Notes: a model not told the origin generated them from the letters alone. DNA of 64,000 nucleotides from Shinella curvata (GCF_022899935.1 NZ_JALJCJ010000006.1:1-64000), one strand, 5' to 3'; positions 44,952-54,874 are shown, counted from the first letter of the stretch. Translations and numbers: made by a program.

Positions 44952-45830
44952 ATGAGACAATCCAACATCGGATGGCTGTTTCTAGCACCAGCCACGCTAA
45001 TCCTGCTCGTTGTCGGGTTCATTCCCTTCATCTACATTCTTTATGTCGGCTTTTTCGACTGGAACACCAACGCAGTCGATCCTACCCTGCGCTGGGCCGG
45101 CCTGCAGAACTATCGCAGCCTGGTTTTTGACACGACCTTCCTGAACTCGCTTGCACGCACGCTGGTCTTCGCATTCTTCGTCGTCGTGAGCGAATTGTTG
45201 CTCGGCTATGTTCTCGCTCGCGCGCTGATGGCAGACCGTCTGTGGGTTCGACAGTTCTTCCGCACGATCCACACATTGCCGATCGTCGTCGCGCCCATTG
45301 CAGTCGGCGCCACCTGGCGGCTGCTTTGTGTTCCGGGCTTCGGGATCGTACCCTACTACCTGAAACAGTGGTTCGGCATCGACTACAACATCTCGACCAA
45401 TGCCTACCACGCCTTCGCCACGGCGATCATCATGGACCTGTGGCACTGGACACCGTTCGTCACATTGTCACTTATGGCGGGACTGACCGCGCTGCCGAAA
45501 GAGCCGCTCGAACAGGCGCAGATCGACGGCGGCAACAAGCTGCAGATTTTCTGGTACGTGATCGTTCCGATGTTGAAGCCGGTGCTGCTGACAACCGTCT
45601 TTATCCGGTTGATGGACGCGCTGCGCTCGGTCGACGAAATCTGGATGCTGACAAAAGGTGGCCCAGCAGAAGCGACCCGGTTCATCGGCCTTCATATCTG
45701 GATCAACGTCTTTCCGAAAACCGACTACGGCTACGGCGCGGCCATGTCGCTGCTGACGCTCTACGTCACGATCGTTCTAAGCTGGCTTCTGTTCGTCGCC
45801 ATGACCGGCCGCAAGGGAGATGCACAATGA
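44952..45830 (+). CDS. CUT1 sugar/polyol ABC transporter permease (MalF-like)
   Basis: A 292-residue inner-membrane permease with six hydrophobic segments, starting [22 protein letters not shown]. The EAA loop is visible as [28 protein letters not shown], which contacts the ATPase. Its stop overlaps the next permease start as ATGA. With the next gene it forms the channel of the importer. Confidence 0.9.
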   Translation: MRQSNIGWLFLAPATLILLVVGFIPFIYILYVGFFDWNTNAVDPTLRWAGLQNYRSLVFDTTFLNSLARTLVFAFFVVVSELLLGYVLARALMADRLWVRQFFRTIHTLPIVVAPIAVGATWRLLCVPGFGIVPYYLKQWFGIDYNISTNAYHAFATAIIMDLWHWTPFVTLSLMAGLTALPKEPLEQAQIDGGNKLQIFWYVIVPMLKPVLLTTVFIRLMDALRSVDEIWMLTKGGPAEATRFIGLHIWINVFPKTDYGYGAAMSLLTLYVTIVLSWLLFVAMTGRKGDAQ

Positions 45831-46660
45831 GACGCTCCGGTATCGCCTCCTTCGTCCTTTGGATATGCCTGACCATTCTGACGCTGCTTCCAGTCTGGTG
45901 GATGCTGGTCGTTTCAATGCGCCCCCGCGTGAAGCTTTACTCGAAGTCATTCCTCATCGATGATCTGTACTGGGACAACTTCCTGGCGGTACTGAACAGC
46001 TCGACCTTCCTGCAGTATCTCTGGAATTCCCTGATCGTGGCGACATCGAACGCGGCGCTGGTCTGCGCGCTCGGCCTGCTCGCCGCGTTTGGGCTGTCGC
46101 GTTATAGGATCAGCGGCGGTGACAACGTCTTCTTCTGGCTGATCACCAATCGTATGGCGCCGCCGGCCGTATTTCTGCTGCCGCTCTTCCTGCTGTTCAC
46201 CAAGTGGTTCGTGTTCGGCGATTTCATGCTGTTCGACACGAAGATCGGCCTCATCCTGCTTTATTGCGTTTTCAACCTGCCCTTCGCCATCTGGCTCCTG
46301 AAGGGCATGCTCGACGGAATTCCGTTGGAGCTTGACGAAGCGGCGCGGGTCGATGGTGCGACAACCGGTCAAGTGCTGTCCAACGTCATCCTGCCGCTGG
46401 CGCGACCGGGGTTGGCCGTCACCTTCATTCTGACCTGGATTTTCGCCTGGAACGAATACCTGTTCGCAGCGACCCTGACATCGTCGGCTGACGCCAGAAC
46501 CGTGACAACGGCGCTTGCCGAATATGTTTCGGTCACCGGCACGAACTGGGGCGAGATGGCAGCGATGGCATTCCTGACCACGCTTCCGGCCCTGGTTGTG
46601 CTCGGCTTCGTCCAGAAGCACATCGTGGCCGGCCTCACGTTCGGCGCACTGAAAGGATGA
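45827..46660 (+). CDS. CUT1 sugar/polyol ABC transporter permease (MalG-like)
   Basis: A 277-residue permease with six membrane segments. The EAA loop is [31 protein letters not shown]. The start at ATG 45827 is set by the 4-nt overlap with the preceding permease and the motif [25 protein letters not shown]-like opening. The frame is open far upstream but there it overlaps the other permease gene. Confidence 0.9.
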   Translation: MRRSGIASFVLWICLTILTLLPVWWMLVVSMRPRVKLYSKSFLIDDLYWDNFLAVLNSSTFLQYLWNSLIVATSNAALVCALGLLAAFGLSRYRISGGDNVFFWLITNRMAPPAVFLLPLFLLFTKWFVFGDFMLFDTKIGLILLYCVFNLPFAIWLLKGMLDGIPLELDEAARVDGATTGQVLSNVILPLARPGLAVTFILTWIFAWNEYLFAATLTSSADARTVTTALAEYVSVTGTNWGEMAAMAFLTTLPALVVLGFVQKHIVAGLTFGALKG

Positions 46661-46664
46661 GATA

Positions 46665-46862
46665 ATGGCTGGTGTTCCACTTAAAAAAACCGGCGGTTTC
46701 CTCCCCATCCGAACCAACGGCTTCGACCGGGGCTTCATCTCGGTCGTGATCCTGATCCTGGTGCATCTTCTGTGGATGCGCTTCCTGGAGGGCGTGTTGC
46801 CCCTATGGGTGGCGACCGGGCTCTGCCTGGCGCTGGCCGTGTTCATTATCCGCAAGGGCTGA
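46665..46862 (+). CDS. Small membrane protein in the polyol transporter operon
   Basis: A 65-residue protein with two hydrophobic segments, [18 protein letters not shown] and [20 protein letters not shown], and a short basic tail (RKG). It starts 4 bp after the permease stop and ends 4 bp before the dehydrogenase, so it is clearly in the operon. Small membrane proteins of similar position (for example DUF2160 types) occur in some polyol or glycerol ABC operons. I cannot confirm this family; an accessory transporter role is inference. Confidence 0.65.
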   Translation: MAGVPLKKTGGFLPIRTNGFDRGFISVVILILVHLLWMRFLEGVLPLWVATGLCLALAVFIIRKG

Positions 46863-46866
46863 AGAC

Positions 46867-47907
46867 ATGAGATCACTCGTTCTCGAACGTAAAGACGAAC
46901 TGCGCATTCGCGACCTGGACCCCAAGGAGTCGCTCGGCCCCACCGACGTGCGCATCGCCATCAAGACCGTTGGCGTCTGCGGATCGGATGTTCACTACTA
47001 TACGCATGGCGCGATCGGGCCTTTCGTCGTGCGCGAGCCGATGATTCTCGGCCATGAAGCCGCCGGCGTCATCGAAGAGGTCGGCAGCGCAGTCCAGAAC
47101 CTGAAAGTGGGCGATCGCGTCTGCATGGAGCCCGGGATTCCCGACCCTCAAAGTCGCGCGTCGCGACTGGGTCTTTACAATCTCGATCCGGCGGTGCGCT
47201 TCTGGGCGACGCCGCCCGTGCATGGCGTCATGAGACCGAGCGTGGTCCATCCGGCGGCCTTCACTTTTAAGCTTCCGGACAATGTCTCCTACGCCGCCGG
47301 CGCGATGGTCGAGCCGTTGGCTGTAGGCTTTCACGCGGTCTCCAAGGCGCGGCTGACGCCCGGTGCGATCGCGCTGGTCACGGGGGCAGGACCGATCGGC
47401 ATGGTGACAGCGATCGCGGCGCTGTCGGCCGGCTGCGCCAAAGTTATCGTCACCGACGTTGTCGACGAAAAGCTTGCCGTGGCGCACAAGCTTGGCCCCG
47501 CCATCATGACCGTCAATGTCCGCTCGCAGGACCTGAAGAGCGTCATAGCCCGCGAAACCGATGGCTGGGGCGTCGATGTCGTCTTCGAATGTTCCGGCGC
47601 GGCCGACGTGATCGCAGACACGATAAACAATGGTTGCCCGGGCGGCTCCATCGTTCTTGTCGGTATGCCCCTGAAGCCGGTACCGCTCGATGTCGTCATC
47701 GCCCAGACGAAAGAGCTGCGCATCGAACACGTGTTCCGTTACGCCCATGTCTACCCGCGTATCGTCGCGCTCCTCGGATCGAACCAGATCAATGTCGATG
47801 CCCTGATCACAGATACCTACGCTTTTGAAGATGCCGTCGAAGCTTTCGATTACGCCGTGCGGCCGAAGCCATCCTCGGTGAAGATCCAGATCGAGCTTGG
47901 GAGGTAG
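46867..47907 (+). CDS. Xylitol dehydrogenase-like medium-chain dehydrogenase
   Basis: A 346-residue MDR. Catalytic zinc ligands are in [11 protein letters not shown] (Cys38) and LGHEAAG (His63/Glu64). The usual four-Cys structural zinc loop is replaced by [20 protein letters not shown], as is typical of xylitol and sorbitol dehydrogenases. The segment [21 protein letters not shown] is a further hallmark of xylitol dehydrogenases I know. It would oxidise a pentitol to a ketopentose with NAD. It lies in the pentitol operon. Confidence 0.85.
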   Translation: MRSLVLERKDELRIRDLDPKESLGPTDVRIAIKTVGVCGSDVHYYTHGAIGPFVVREPMILGHEAAGVIEEVGSAVQNLKVGDRVCMEPGIPDPQSRASRLGLYNLDPAVRFWATPPVHGVMRPSVVHPAAFTFKLPDNVSYAAGAMVEPLAVGFHAVSKARLTPGAIALVTGAGPIGMVTAIAALSAGCAKVIVTDVVDEKLAVAHKLGPAIMTVNVRSQDLKSVIARETDGWGVDVVFECSGAADVIADTINNGCPGGSIVLVGMPLKPVPLDVVIAQTKELRIEHVFRYAHVYPRIVALLGSNQINVDALITDTYAFEDAVEAFDYAVRPKPSSVKIQIELGR

Positions 47908-47908
47908 C

Positions 47909-48679
47909 ATGTATCTGCAGAAGTTCGACCTCAGCGGAAGGGTCGCGGTCGTTACCGGGGCGGGTCGCAACATCGGCTACGCCTGTGCCGATGCCCTTTC
48001 GGAGGCCGGTGCGCATGTCGTGCTGACGGATATTGATGAAGTGCTCGGTCAGGCGGCCGTATCGAGGCTCGCCACGATGGGTCGCAAGGTCGAATTCGTC
48101 CGTCTCGATGTGACCGATTCCGGCGAAACCGACCGTGTCGCTGCGGCGATCGTCAGCGAGCTTGGCCACGTGGACATTCTGGTCGCCAATGCCGGCATTG
48201 CCTCGCATAGCCCTGCAGAGGACATGTCCGATACGGACTGGCTGAGGGTCGCGGACGTGAATGTCAACGGCGTGTTCTGGAGCAATCGCGCCTTCGGAAA
48301 GCTGATGCTGCAGGCAGGTAAGGGCTCGATCGTCAATATCGGATCGATCTCCGGCATCATCGCCAACCGGCCGCAGCCGCAGTCCGGTTATAACGCCTCG
48401 AAGGGTGCCGTTCACATGCTGACAAAGTCGCTTGCAGCCGAATGGGCCGAGCGGGGCGTCCGCGTCAACGCCGTCGCGCCGACCTATATCGCGACCGACA
48501 TGACGAAGACCGCGGTCGAAAAGACCGGTTGGGACAAGGACTGGACGTACATGACGCCGATGAAGCGCATGGGAGAAATCGAGGAGATTGCGTCCGTCGT
48601 CCTGTTCCTGGCTTCCGATGCCGCCAGCCTGATGACGGGCAGCATCGTCGTTGCGGATGCAGGATACACGACATGGTGA
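47909..48679 (+). CDS. SDR family polyol dehydrogenase/ketose reductase
   Basis: A 256-residue SDR with TGAGRNIG (~16-23), VANAGIAS, the catalytic Ser in NIGSISG and YNASK (~160). It resembles arabinitol and related sugar-alcohol dehydrogenases, but the exact substrate is unclear. ATG 47909 has GGGAGG immediately upstream. It follows the xylitol-type dehydrogenase gene by 1 bp. Confidence 0.85.
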   Translation: MYLQKFDLSGRVAVVTGAGRNIGYACADALSEAGAHVVLTDIDEVLGQAAVSRLATMGRKVEFVRLDVTDSGETDRVAAAIVSELGHVDILVANAGIASHSPAEDMSDTDWLRVADVNVNGVFWSNRAFGKLMLQAGKGSIVNIGSISGIIANRPQPQSGYNASKGAVHMLTKSLAAEWAERGVRVNAVAPTYIATDMTKTAVEKTGWDKDWTYMTPMKRMGEIEEIASVVLFLASDAASLMTGSIVVADAGYTTW

Positions 48680-48745
48680 AGCTTCTCGTTCACCCATTCC
48701 GAATGATCGGCGGCCCCGCCGCGACAACTGACTGAGGATTGACAC

Positions 48746-49816
48746 ATGGCGACGATCGAGCTCGACCAAGTCGACAAGCATTACGGCTCCTACCACGCAT
48801 TGCGCAACATCTCCTTCGATATCGCCGACGGTGAGTTCGTCGTCCTGGTCGGTCCCTCCGGTTGCGGCAAGTCCACGCTGCTGCGATCGCTCGCCGGCCT
48901 CGAGGAGATCACCGGTGGCACGATCAAGCTTGGCGGACATCGCGTCGACAACATCGCCGCCAAAGACCGTGATGTGGCGATGGTGTTCCAGAATTACGCG
49001 CTCTATCCGCACATGACGGTTCGGGAGAACATGGCCTTCGCGCTGAAATTGCGTGGTGAAAATCTTGCCGATCGCAACGTCAAAGTCGACAAGGCTGCCG
49101 AGATGCTGCGGCTGACGCCCTATCTCGAGCGATATCCGAAAGCGCTCTCCGGAGGCCAGCGGCAGCGTGTTGCCATGGGGCGTGCGATGGTTCGCAGCCC
49201 GAAGGCGTTCTTTTTCGACGAGCCACTGTCAAACCTGGACGCAGCGCTGCGTGTTGACATGCGTTCGGAGATCAAAGCTCTCCACCAGCGCCTCGGCGCG
49301 ACGTCCGTCTATGTCACGCATGACCAGATAGAAGCCATGACGATGGCGGACCGCATCGTCGTGCTGCGCGACGGCAAGGTGGAGCAGATCGGTGCACCGC
49401 TGGAGCTTTACGACAGGCCGGCAAACACCTTCGTCGCCGGTTTCATCGGATCGCCTGCCATGAACATGCTGCCGGCCACGATCGATTTGTCTGCGAACGC
49501 AGCACGGCTCGCCGACGGCTCGGCCCTGACACTTCCACACGGCATGCGGGCACGTGAAGGCCAGGAGGTGACATACGGGGTCCGCCCTGACCAGTGGATC
49601 CTGGCAAATGGTGAAGCCGGGGTGCCGGCGACTGTCGAGCTGATCGAACCGACGGGGGCCGAAATTCTGCTGGCAGCCCAATTGGCTGGCAAGCGGGTGT
49701 TGTGCGCCTTTCGCGAGCGCCACGCATTGAAGCCGGGCGACCGGATAAGGCTCGACGTCGATCCTGCCGCCGCGCATGTGTTCGACAAGCAGACAGACCA
49801 AAGACTTGCATTCTGA
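48746..49816 (+). CDS. CUT1 sugar/polyol ABC transporter ATP-binding protein (UgpC/MalK-like)
   Basis: A 356-residue ATPase. Walker A is GPSGCGKST (~36-44), the Q-loop VFQNYALYPHMT, the signature LSGGQRQRVAMGRAM and Walker B FFFDEPLSNLDA, followed by the switch His in YVTHDQIEAMTM. The C-terminal ~120 residues form a TOBE-type regulatory domain. It energises the permeases encoded at 44952 and 45827, although two dehydrogenase genes lie between. Confidence 0.93.
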   Translation: MATIELDQVDKHYGSYHALRNISFDIADGEFVVLVGPSGCGKSTLLRSLAGLEEITGGTIKLGGHRVDNIAAKDRDVAMVFQNYALYPHMTVRENMAFALKLRGENLADRNVKVDKAAEMLRLTPYLERYPKALSGGQRQRVAMGRAMVRSPKAFFFDEPLSNLDAALRVDMRSEIKALHQRLGATSVYVTHDQIEAMTMADRIVVLRDGKVEQIGAPLELYDRPANTFVAGFIGSPAMNMLPATIDLSANAARLADGSALTLPHGMRAREGQEVTYGVRPDQWILANGEAGVPATVELIEPTGAEILLAAQLAGKRVLCAFRERHALKPGDRIRLDVDPAAAHVFDKQTDQRLAF

Positions 49817-49841
49817 GCAACAGGCATCGGAAGGATCAACC

Positions 49842-50570
49842 GTGTCGGACTTCACAGGCAAAACAGTCATCATCACGGGTGCTGGTAAGGGTATCGGTCG
49901 GGCGTGTGTTGAGCTGCTCACTCACCGCGGCGCACGGATCGTGGCCCTGTCGCGTTCGCAAGCCGATCTGGATGATCTGGCCGCGAAATTCGGCGCAACC
50001 GTCATATCCGTCGATCTCGCCGACAATGTTGCAGCACGCGCTGCCATGAAGAAAGCGGGGCTGGCAGACGCGCTGATCAATTGCGCGGGAACCAACGTGC
50101 TTGAAAGCGTCATCGACATGACGGAGGAGGGCTATGAGCAGGTTCTTGGCATCAACCTGCGGGCCGCGCTGATTTGCGCGCAGGAGTTCGCGCGGGCTCG
50201 CATTGCGCACGGCGGCGGCGGCACGATCGTGAATGTGACCTCGATCGCCGGACATCGTGGTTTCGTGGATCACGTGGCCTACGCCGCCTCCAAGGCGGGA
50301 CTGGAAGGCGCGACACGCGTCATGGCCAAGGAACTCGGCGCCTATGGAATCCGGGTCAATGCAGTGGCGCCAACCGTTACGATGACGGAGCTTGCCGCGA
50401 AGGCGTGGTCCGCCCCCTCCAAACGTGACCCGATGATGGTTCGCCACCCGATGGCGCGTTTTGCAGAGGTGGACGATGTCGCACGCTCAATTTCACTGCT
50501 TATCTCAGAGGACGCGGCCATGATCAGTGGCGCGGTCCTACCAGTCGACGGCGGCTTCCTTGCTGTCTGA
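49842..50570 (+). CDS. SDR resembling L-xylulose reductase (DCXR-like)
   Basis: A 242-residue SDR starting at GTG 49842 with GGAAGG upstream. It resembles animal dicarbonyl/L-xylulose reductase along its length: VIITGAGKGIGRACVELL, ALSRSQADLDDL, INLRAALICAQ, KELGAYGIRVNAVAPTVTMTE and RFAEVDDVARSISLLIS. The YAASK catalytic pair is intact. This enzyme interconverts xylitol and L-xylulose, which fits a pentitol operon. Confidence 0.85.
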   Translation: MSDFTGKTVIITGAGKGIGRACVELLTHRGARIVALSRSQADLDDLAAKFGATVISVDLADNVAARAAMKKAGLADALINCAGTNVLESVIDMTEEGYEQVLGINLRAALICAQEFARARIAHGGGGTIVNVTSIAGHRGFVDHVAYAASKAGLEGATRVMAKELGAYGIRVNAVAPTVTMTELAAKAWSAPSKRDPMMVRHPMARFAEVDDVARSISLLISEDAAMISGAVLPVDGGFLAV

Positions 50571-50591
50571 AACCAAGAGGGGAGACAAAAG

Positions 50592-51320
50592 ATGACCAAA
50601 TCACTCGAAGGAAAAATCGCTGCGGTAACCGGCGCGGCCTCCGGTATAGGGCTGGCGACGACCCGCGCCCTGATCGATGCCGGCGCCAGGGTCGTGATGG
50701 TGGACTATAACGGACAGGCGCTGGAAGCATACGCTGCCGAGTTCGGCGACGCTGTCGTTACTCAGGTCACCGATCTTCTGGACGCCGCAAGTTGTGCGGC
50801 CATGGTGCCGGAAATCCTGGCAAAGGTCGGCCACCTCGACATCCTGCACTGCAATGCCGGATCCTACATTGGCGGGGATCTCATCGACACCGATACCGCG
50901 GCAATGGACCGGATGCTGAACCTCAATATAAACGCCGTCATGAAGAACGTTCGCGACATCGCTCCGCATATGATCGAGCGCGGGACCGGGGACATTCTGG
51001 TCACTTGCTCCGTAGCCGGCCATGCGCCGATTCAGTGGGAGCCGGTCTATTCCAGCTCCAAATGGGCGATTACCAGTTTCGTCCAGATCATGCGCCGGCA
51101 GTTGAAAAACCACGGCATCAGGGTCAGCCAGGTCTCGCCCGGCCCGGTCGTCTCCGCTCTGCTTGCCGATTGGCCCGCGGAAAACCTTGAGAGAGCAAAA
51201 GCCAACGGAAGTCTGATCGAGCCTTCCGAGGTCTCCGATGCCATCATCTTCATGCTGACACGCCCGCGAAACGTCACGATCCGGGACATGATTGTCTTGC
51301 CGACCAATTTCGACGTTTAG
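50592..51320 (+). CDS. SDR resembling ribitol 2-dehydrogenase
   Basis: A 242-residue SDR with TGAASGIG, CNAGSYIGG, the Ser in VTCSVAGHAPI and the YSSSK pair. The GDILVTCSVAGHAPIQWEPVY region and the C-terminus RDMIVLPTNFDV are typical of the ribitol dehydrogenase group. It would oxidise ribitol to D-ribulose with NAD. It is the last gene of the operon; no pentulokinase gene is seen in the window. Confidence 0.82.
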   Translation: MTKSLEGKIAAVTGAASGIGLATTRALIDAGARVVMVDYNGQALEAYAAEFGDAVVTQVTDLLDAASCAAMVPEILAKVGHLDILHCNAGSYIGGDLIDTDTAAMDRMLNLNINAVMKNVRDIAPHMIERGTGDILVTCSVAGHAPIQWEPVYSSSKWAITSFVQIMRRQLKNHGIRVSQVSPGPVVSALLADWPAENLERAKANGSLIEPSEVSDAIIFMLTRPRNVTIRDMIVLPTNFDV

Positions 51321-51401
51321 ACAATCATATCAAACCGTTACGGTAGCTCAAGTCCAAGCTTTACGCATAAGACAAGCGACAACGAACAAACGACCGCACC
51401 C

Positions 51402-51587
51402 GATCAGGCCATCGGCATCTCGTACGGTGGCAGAACCAGCAAGCTTGCGGCCGCCGCTGCCGGGCGCTTCGGCCGGCTCATCGCAGACGGCGGCTACGAC
51501 ACCAATGCCATCCGCGACCCTGTCACTGCCCGAGGCGCATCGGTCATTCGCCAAGCCTACAAGGCCCATGAACCTAAACGCCGATAG
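51402..51587 (+). pseudogene. IS5-family transposase fragment (decayed)
   Basis: This frame translates to DQAIGISYGGRTSKLAA, then LIADGGYDTNAIRDPVTARG, ending at a TAG. It matches the IS5/IS427-group transposase segments that normally read DQAIGRSRGGRTTKIHA and LADKGYDANAIR, but the ~40 residues between them are missing and no start or C-terminal domain is present. It overlaps the 3' end of the GntR gene by 14 bp. No terminal inverted repeats were seen. It is a relic of an insertion. Confidence 0.7.
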
Positions 51588-52287
51588 CGACAGGCATGCC
51601 CTCGGGCGCGGCATACATCGCCATATTCCTCCGCGACAGGTCGAGATGTGCGCGCACCAGTGCTTCGGCACGGTCGGCATCGTGGCCGGCAATGGCGTCT
51701 ATGATATCGTCATGCTGACGGCAGGCCTCTTCAAGGTTGTCCTGCATCTGTGCGCTGGCGGGTCTGTAAAAGATTTTCCCGATGCGCGCGTGGTCGATCA
51801 GCAGACGGCGCAGGCTGGGCAGAAGATAGGGGTTCCTTGCGACCTCGCCGATACGCAGGTGAAATTGGTCATTGTAGAAAACACGGCCATCAACGTCATC
51901 GCCGTCCACGGACTCGCGGAAGCTCGCCTGGATTTCCTTCAGGTTTGCGATGTCGGCTTTCGTCGCGACCTCTGCGGCAAGCCGGGTCGTCGCAGCATAG
52001 ATCAGCGGCGCCACCAGGAAGAAGTCCCGCAGCGACTGATAGCTCATAGACGTCACGCGCGCAGGCCGGTTGGCTTCGAGCTCGATAAAGCCCTCGCCGG
52101 CAAGCTGGCGCATGGCCTCGCGTACCGGCGGGCGTGACAGGCCGAATTCCTCGCTGAGCGCAATCTCGTCCAGCACGGACCCCGGCGCAATCTGCATCGT
52201 CAGGATGCGATGGCGCAAGCTCGCGCTCAGAGCAGTCTTGCGATCGCCTCCCGCACCTGCCTCGGTCGGAATTTGTTCTACGGCCAT
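51574..52287 (-). CDS. GntR family regulator, FCD (FadR-type) subfamily
   Basis: A 237-residue regulator. The winged HTH is LSASLRHRILTMQIAPGSVLDEIALSEEFGLSRPPVREAMRQLAGEGFIEL, and the C-terminal all-helical FCD domain has the metal-ligand pattern (NDQFHLRI, ACRQHDDIIDAI, VRAHLDLS). Such proteins repress catabolic operons and are released by a small organic acid. It is divergent from the DapA-like operon; similar candidate sites lie here and upstream of the second DapA-like gene. Confidence 0.9.
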   Translation of the reverse strand: MAVEQIPTEAGAGGDRKTALSASLRHRILTMQIAPGSVLDEIALSEEFGLSRPPVREAMRQLAGEGFIELEANRPARVTSMSYQSLRDFFLVAPLIYAATTRLAAEVATKADIANLKEIQASFRESVDGDDVDGRVFYNDQFHLRIGEVARNPYLLPSLRRLLIDHARIGKIFYRPASAQMQDNLEEACRQHDDIIDAIAGHDADRAEALVRAHLDLSRRNMAMYAAPEGMPVAIGV

Positions 52288-52311
52288 AGTGAACTCCTTT
52301 TGGCGGCAATC

Positions 52312-52320
52312 TGTCTACAA
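52312..52320. promoter_or_regulatory. Predicted GntR site, regulator promoter
   Basis: TGTCTACAA (TTGTAGACA on the other strand) lies 25 bp upstream of the GntR start. It fits the GT-N-AC type half-site pattern of FCD regulators and recurs at 52448 and 62361. Confidence 0.5.
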
Positions 52321-52432
52321 TCGGTAGGCGGGTCAATGCAAAGCCGGCTTTTCATCGCGCGCCGCACCGAAATTGCGAGCTCTTTCGCAGGTCTTTCGAG
52401 TGCGTTGCCGAGACAAGATATCAGCTCTCCCC

Positions 52433-52466
52433 TTGACAGTCTATCAATTGTCTACTTAATGTCTTT
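52433..52466 (+). promoter_or_regulatory. Promoter with overlapping predicted GntR site
   Basis: TTGACA at 52433-52438 is followed 17 bp later by TTAATG as a weak -10 box. The spacer and -10 are covered by ATTGTCTACTTAATGTCTT (52447-52465), which aligns with ATTGTAGACATTATGTCTT near 62360. A repressor bound here would block the operon. Confidence 0.55.
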
Positions 52467-52524
52467 TAAAGATAGCATTGCATGACGACACCGTTCAGCC
52501 GGCGCACGCAGCCGGACAACCTCA

Positions 52525-53430
52525 ATGAACCGCGGACCCGCTGCCATGACCGAATTCCTTTTTTCCGGCCTGAACCTCGCTATTGCCACACCCTTCGATA
52601 CCGAAGGTCGCATCGACTATGCGCGGCTGGAACAAAACCTCGAACGCTACCTGGCACTCGGCGTCCCTGGCTTTGTCCTCAGCTCAGGCACGGGCATGCA
52701 TGTCTATCTTTCACGCGAGGAATCGGACGAACTCGTGCGGCGCGGGTCGAGAATCATCAATGGGCGTGCGAAAGTCATCGCCCAGACATCCGCGCTTCTG
52801 TCCAGCGACGTCGTCGCCCGCACGAAACATGCGGCCGATTGCGGCGCGGACGGCGTGATGGTCCTGCCGCCCTTTTTCGAGGGCCCGACCGACGATCAGG
52901 GCATCATCGATTTTTATACGGAGGTTGCCGCCGCCGGATTGCCTGTCATCGGATACAACGTCCCGCACGCAGTCGGCGTCACGGTGACGCCCTCGCTTTT
53001 GCAGGATCTGTGCGCGATCCCGAACTTCTGCGCAGTCAAGGACAGCAGTGGCGACCTCGGCCGGCAGGCCTCCCTTATCCGCACCGGCCTTCCCGTCATG
53101 AACGGCGCTGACAATCTGGTGCCCTTTGCGCTGTTTTCAGGCGCGCGCGGCCTCATCTGGGGCGGCGCGAACATCGCCCCACGCACCTGCCTTGCGCTGG
53201 TGGCGGCGGCAGAGGCGCGGGACTGGAACACGGCGCGCGACATCTGGACAATTCTGGAACCCATTATGTCGTTGCTCTGGGAAGGCGACTACGTGCAATC
53301 GGTTTATGCCGCGGCAGCCCTCACCGGCTATGGCGCGGGCGACCCGCGCAAGCCGCTGCGCGGCCTTCCAGCCGAGCGGATCAAGACGCTGCGCACTACG
53401 CTTGGCCAGCTGATCGAGCTGGAGGGCTAG
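52525..53430 (+). CDS. DapA family lyase/deaminase 1
   Basis: A 301-residue DHDPS/NAL-family TIM barrel. The Schiff-base Lys is in CAVKDSSGD (~172) and the conserved Tyr in YNVPHAVG (~144), where the usual YNVPGRT Arg/Thr are changed. Family members cleave or deaminate 2-keto-acid-type substrates; in hydroxyproline breakdown a DapA homologue deaminates pyrroline-hydroxycarboxylate. The ATG at 52525 is used, with one at 52546 possible. It is the first gene of an operon with a FAD oxidase. Confidence 0.85.
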   Translation: MNRGPAAMTEFLFSGLNLAIATPFDTEGRIDYARLEQNLERYLALGVPGFVLSSGTGMHVYLSREESDELVRRGSRIINGRAKVIAQTSALLSSDVVARTKHAADCGADGVMVLPPFFEGPTDDQGIIDFYTEVAAAGLPVIGYNVPHAVGVTVTPSLLQDLCAIPNFCAVKDSSGDLGRQASLIRTGLPVMNGADNLVPFALFSGARGLIWGGANIAPRTCLALVAAAEARDWNTARDIWTILEPIMSLLWEGDYVQSVYAAAALTGYGAGDPRKPLRGLPAERIKTLRTTLGQLIELEG

Positions 53431-53434
53431 ACCT

Positions 53435-54781
53435 TTGGCATCCTCGGCGAAAAAGGTTTTCGCAGCCTCGCGACTCCCCCGGCACACCGGGCTGTCCGCC
53501 TGGGTGGCGATGCTGCCGCGACGCAAGGAAAAGCCGCACCTCGAAGGACACGCCACGGCCGACGTCGTGGTCATCGGCGGCGGCTTTGCCGGCCTTTCCG
53601 CCGCGCGCCGCCTGCGGGAACTGGATCCTACACTCAAGATCACGGTGCTGGAAGCCGGCGTGATCGGCGAAGCGGCGGCCGGACGCAATTCCGGTTTCAT
53701 CATCGACCTGCCACACGACGTCTCCTCGCAGGATTACGGCAGCGATACCGTAGCCAGGAGCCGGGAGGCGATCGAAATCAGCCGCACCGCCATTGCCCTC
53801 GCAAGCACGGTCGCTGCCGAAGAGGGTTGGAGCCGCGATGTTTTCGATCCCTGTGGACGATACAGCGTCTCTATCGGCAGCGAGGGCGACCACCATCTCG
53901 CCGACTACGCTAAAGCGCTGGTAAAGCTTGATGAAAAACACCAGCTGATGACTGCCAGCGACATCGCGGACGTAACCGGCACGACCACCTACACGTCGGC
54001 CCTGTTCACGCCCGGCACCGTCATGGTGCAACCGGCGGCCTATATCCGCGGGCTCGCCGACAGCCTTCGAGACCCCGTCCGAATCCATGAGAAAACCCCC
54101 GCGGTGCAGATCGAGGAGGCGGGCGCCGGGTGGCTGGTGAAGACACCGCAAGGCTCGATCGGCTGCGGCAGGATCATCCTCGCGAACAACGGTCATGCGG
54201 AAAGCTTCGGCTTCTTCAAGAGCCGGCTGCTTCACATCTTCACGTTCGCCTCCATGACGCATGAATTCGATCCAGTCCGGTTGCCGGGCCAGCGCAAATG
54301 GGCCGCGACACCCGCCCTTCCCATGGGCACGACGGTCAGGCGCGTCGAGGGTGGGACCGGCGACCGCATCCTGGTCCGCTCCCGCTACACCTATCATCCC
54401 AACATCGAAGCCGGCGAAGGAACGCTGCGCCGGGCCAGTGCCAAACACGATGAAAAATATCGGGCACGTTTCCCGGCGCTCAAGGATATCCCCATGCAAT
54501 TTCGTTGGGGCGGCGCGATGGCTGTGACGTTGAATGCGGTACCAGCGTTCGGTGAGATCGAGCGGGGCATCTTCGCCGCCTGCGGGTGCAATGGCGTTGG
54601 CGCGACGAAGGCGACGGCGAACGGTATCGCGGCAGCCGAGCTGATGCTTGGTCAGAAGACCAGAATGACCGAAATTTTCGCGCGGTTCGATGCGCCCAGA
54701 TCCCTGCCGCCGCAGCCCTTCCGGACGATCGGCGCGAAGGCGAACCTTGCATACCGAGAATGGAGGGCTGGCGCCGAATAG
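53435..54781 (+). CDS. FAD-dependent amine/amino-acid oxidase (DAO family)
   Basis: A 448-residue flavoprotein starting at a TTG 4 bp after the DapA stop. The FAD motif is DVVVIGGGFAGLSAARRLRE (~43-62), and AAAGRNSGFII follows. The C-terminal FAACGCNGVGATKATANGIAAAEL is typical of the DAO family, such as gamma-glutamylputrescine oxidase or D-amino-acid dehydrogenases. It would oxidise a C-N bond of the imported amine or its product. No close functional match can be claimed. Confidence 0.85.
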   Translation: MASSAKKVFAASRLPRHTGLSAWVAMLPRRKEKPHLEGHATADVVVIGGGFAGLSAARRLRELDPTLKITVLEAGVIGEAAAGRNSGFIIDLPHDVSSQDYGSDTVARSREAIEISRTAIALASTVAAEEGWSRDVFDPCGRYSVSIGSEGDHHLADYAKALVKLDEKHQLMTASDIADVTGTTTYTSALFTPGTVMVQPAAYIRGLADSLRDPVRIHEKTPAVQIEEAGAGWLVKTPQGSIGCGRIILANNGHAESFGFFKSRLLHIFTFASMTHEFDPVRLPGQRKWAATPALPMGTTVRRVEGGTGDRILVRSRYTYHPNIEAGEGTLRRASAKHDEKYRARFPALKDIPMQFRWGGAMAVTLNAVPAFGEIERGIFAACGCNGVGATKATANGIAAAELMLGQKTRMTEIFARFDAPRSLPPQPFRTIGAKANLAYREWRAGAE

Positions 54782-54874
54782 GCGCTGCCCGCCCGCACTC
54801 ATTGGTGAGATTCCGGTCGGATGTCGCGGCACTCCGGCGTTCACGGACCAAATGCCGCTGCAGAGGGAACGATA

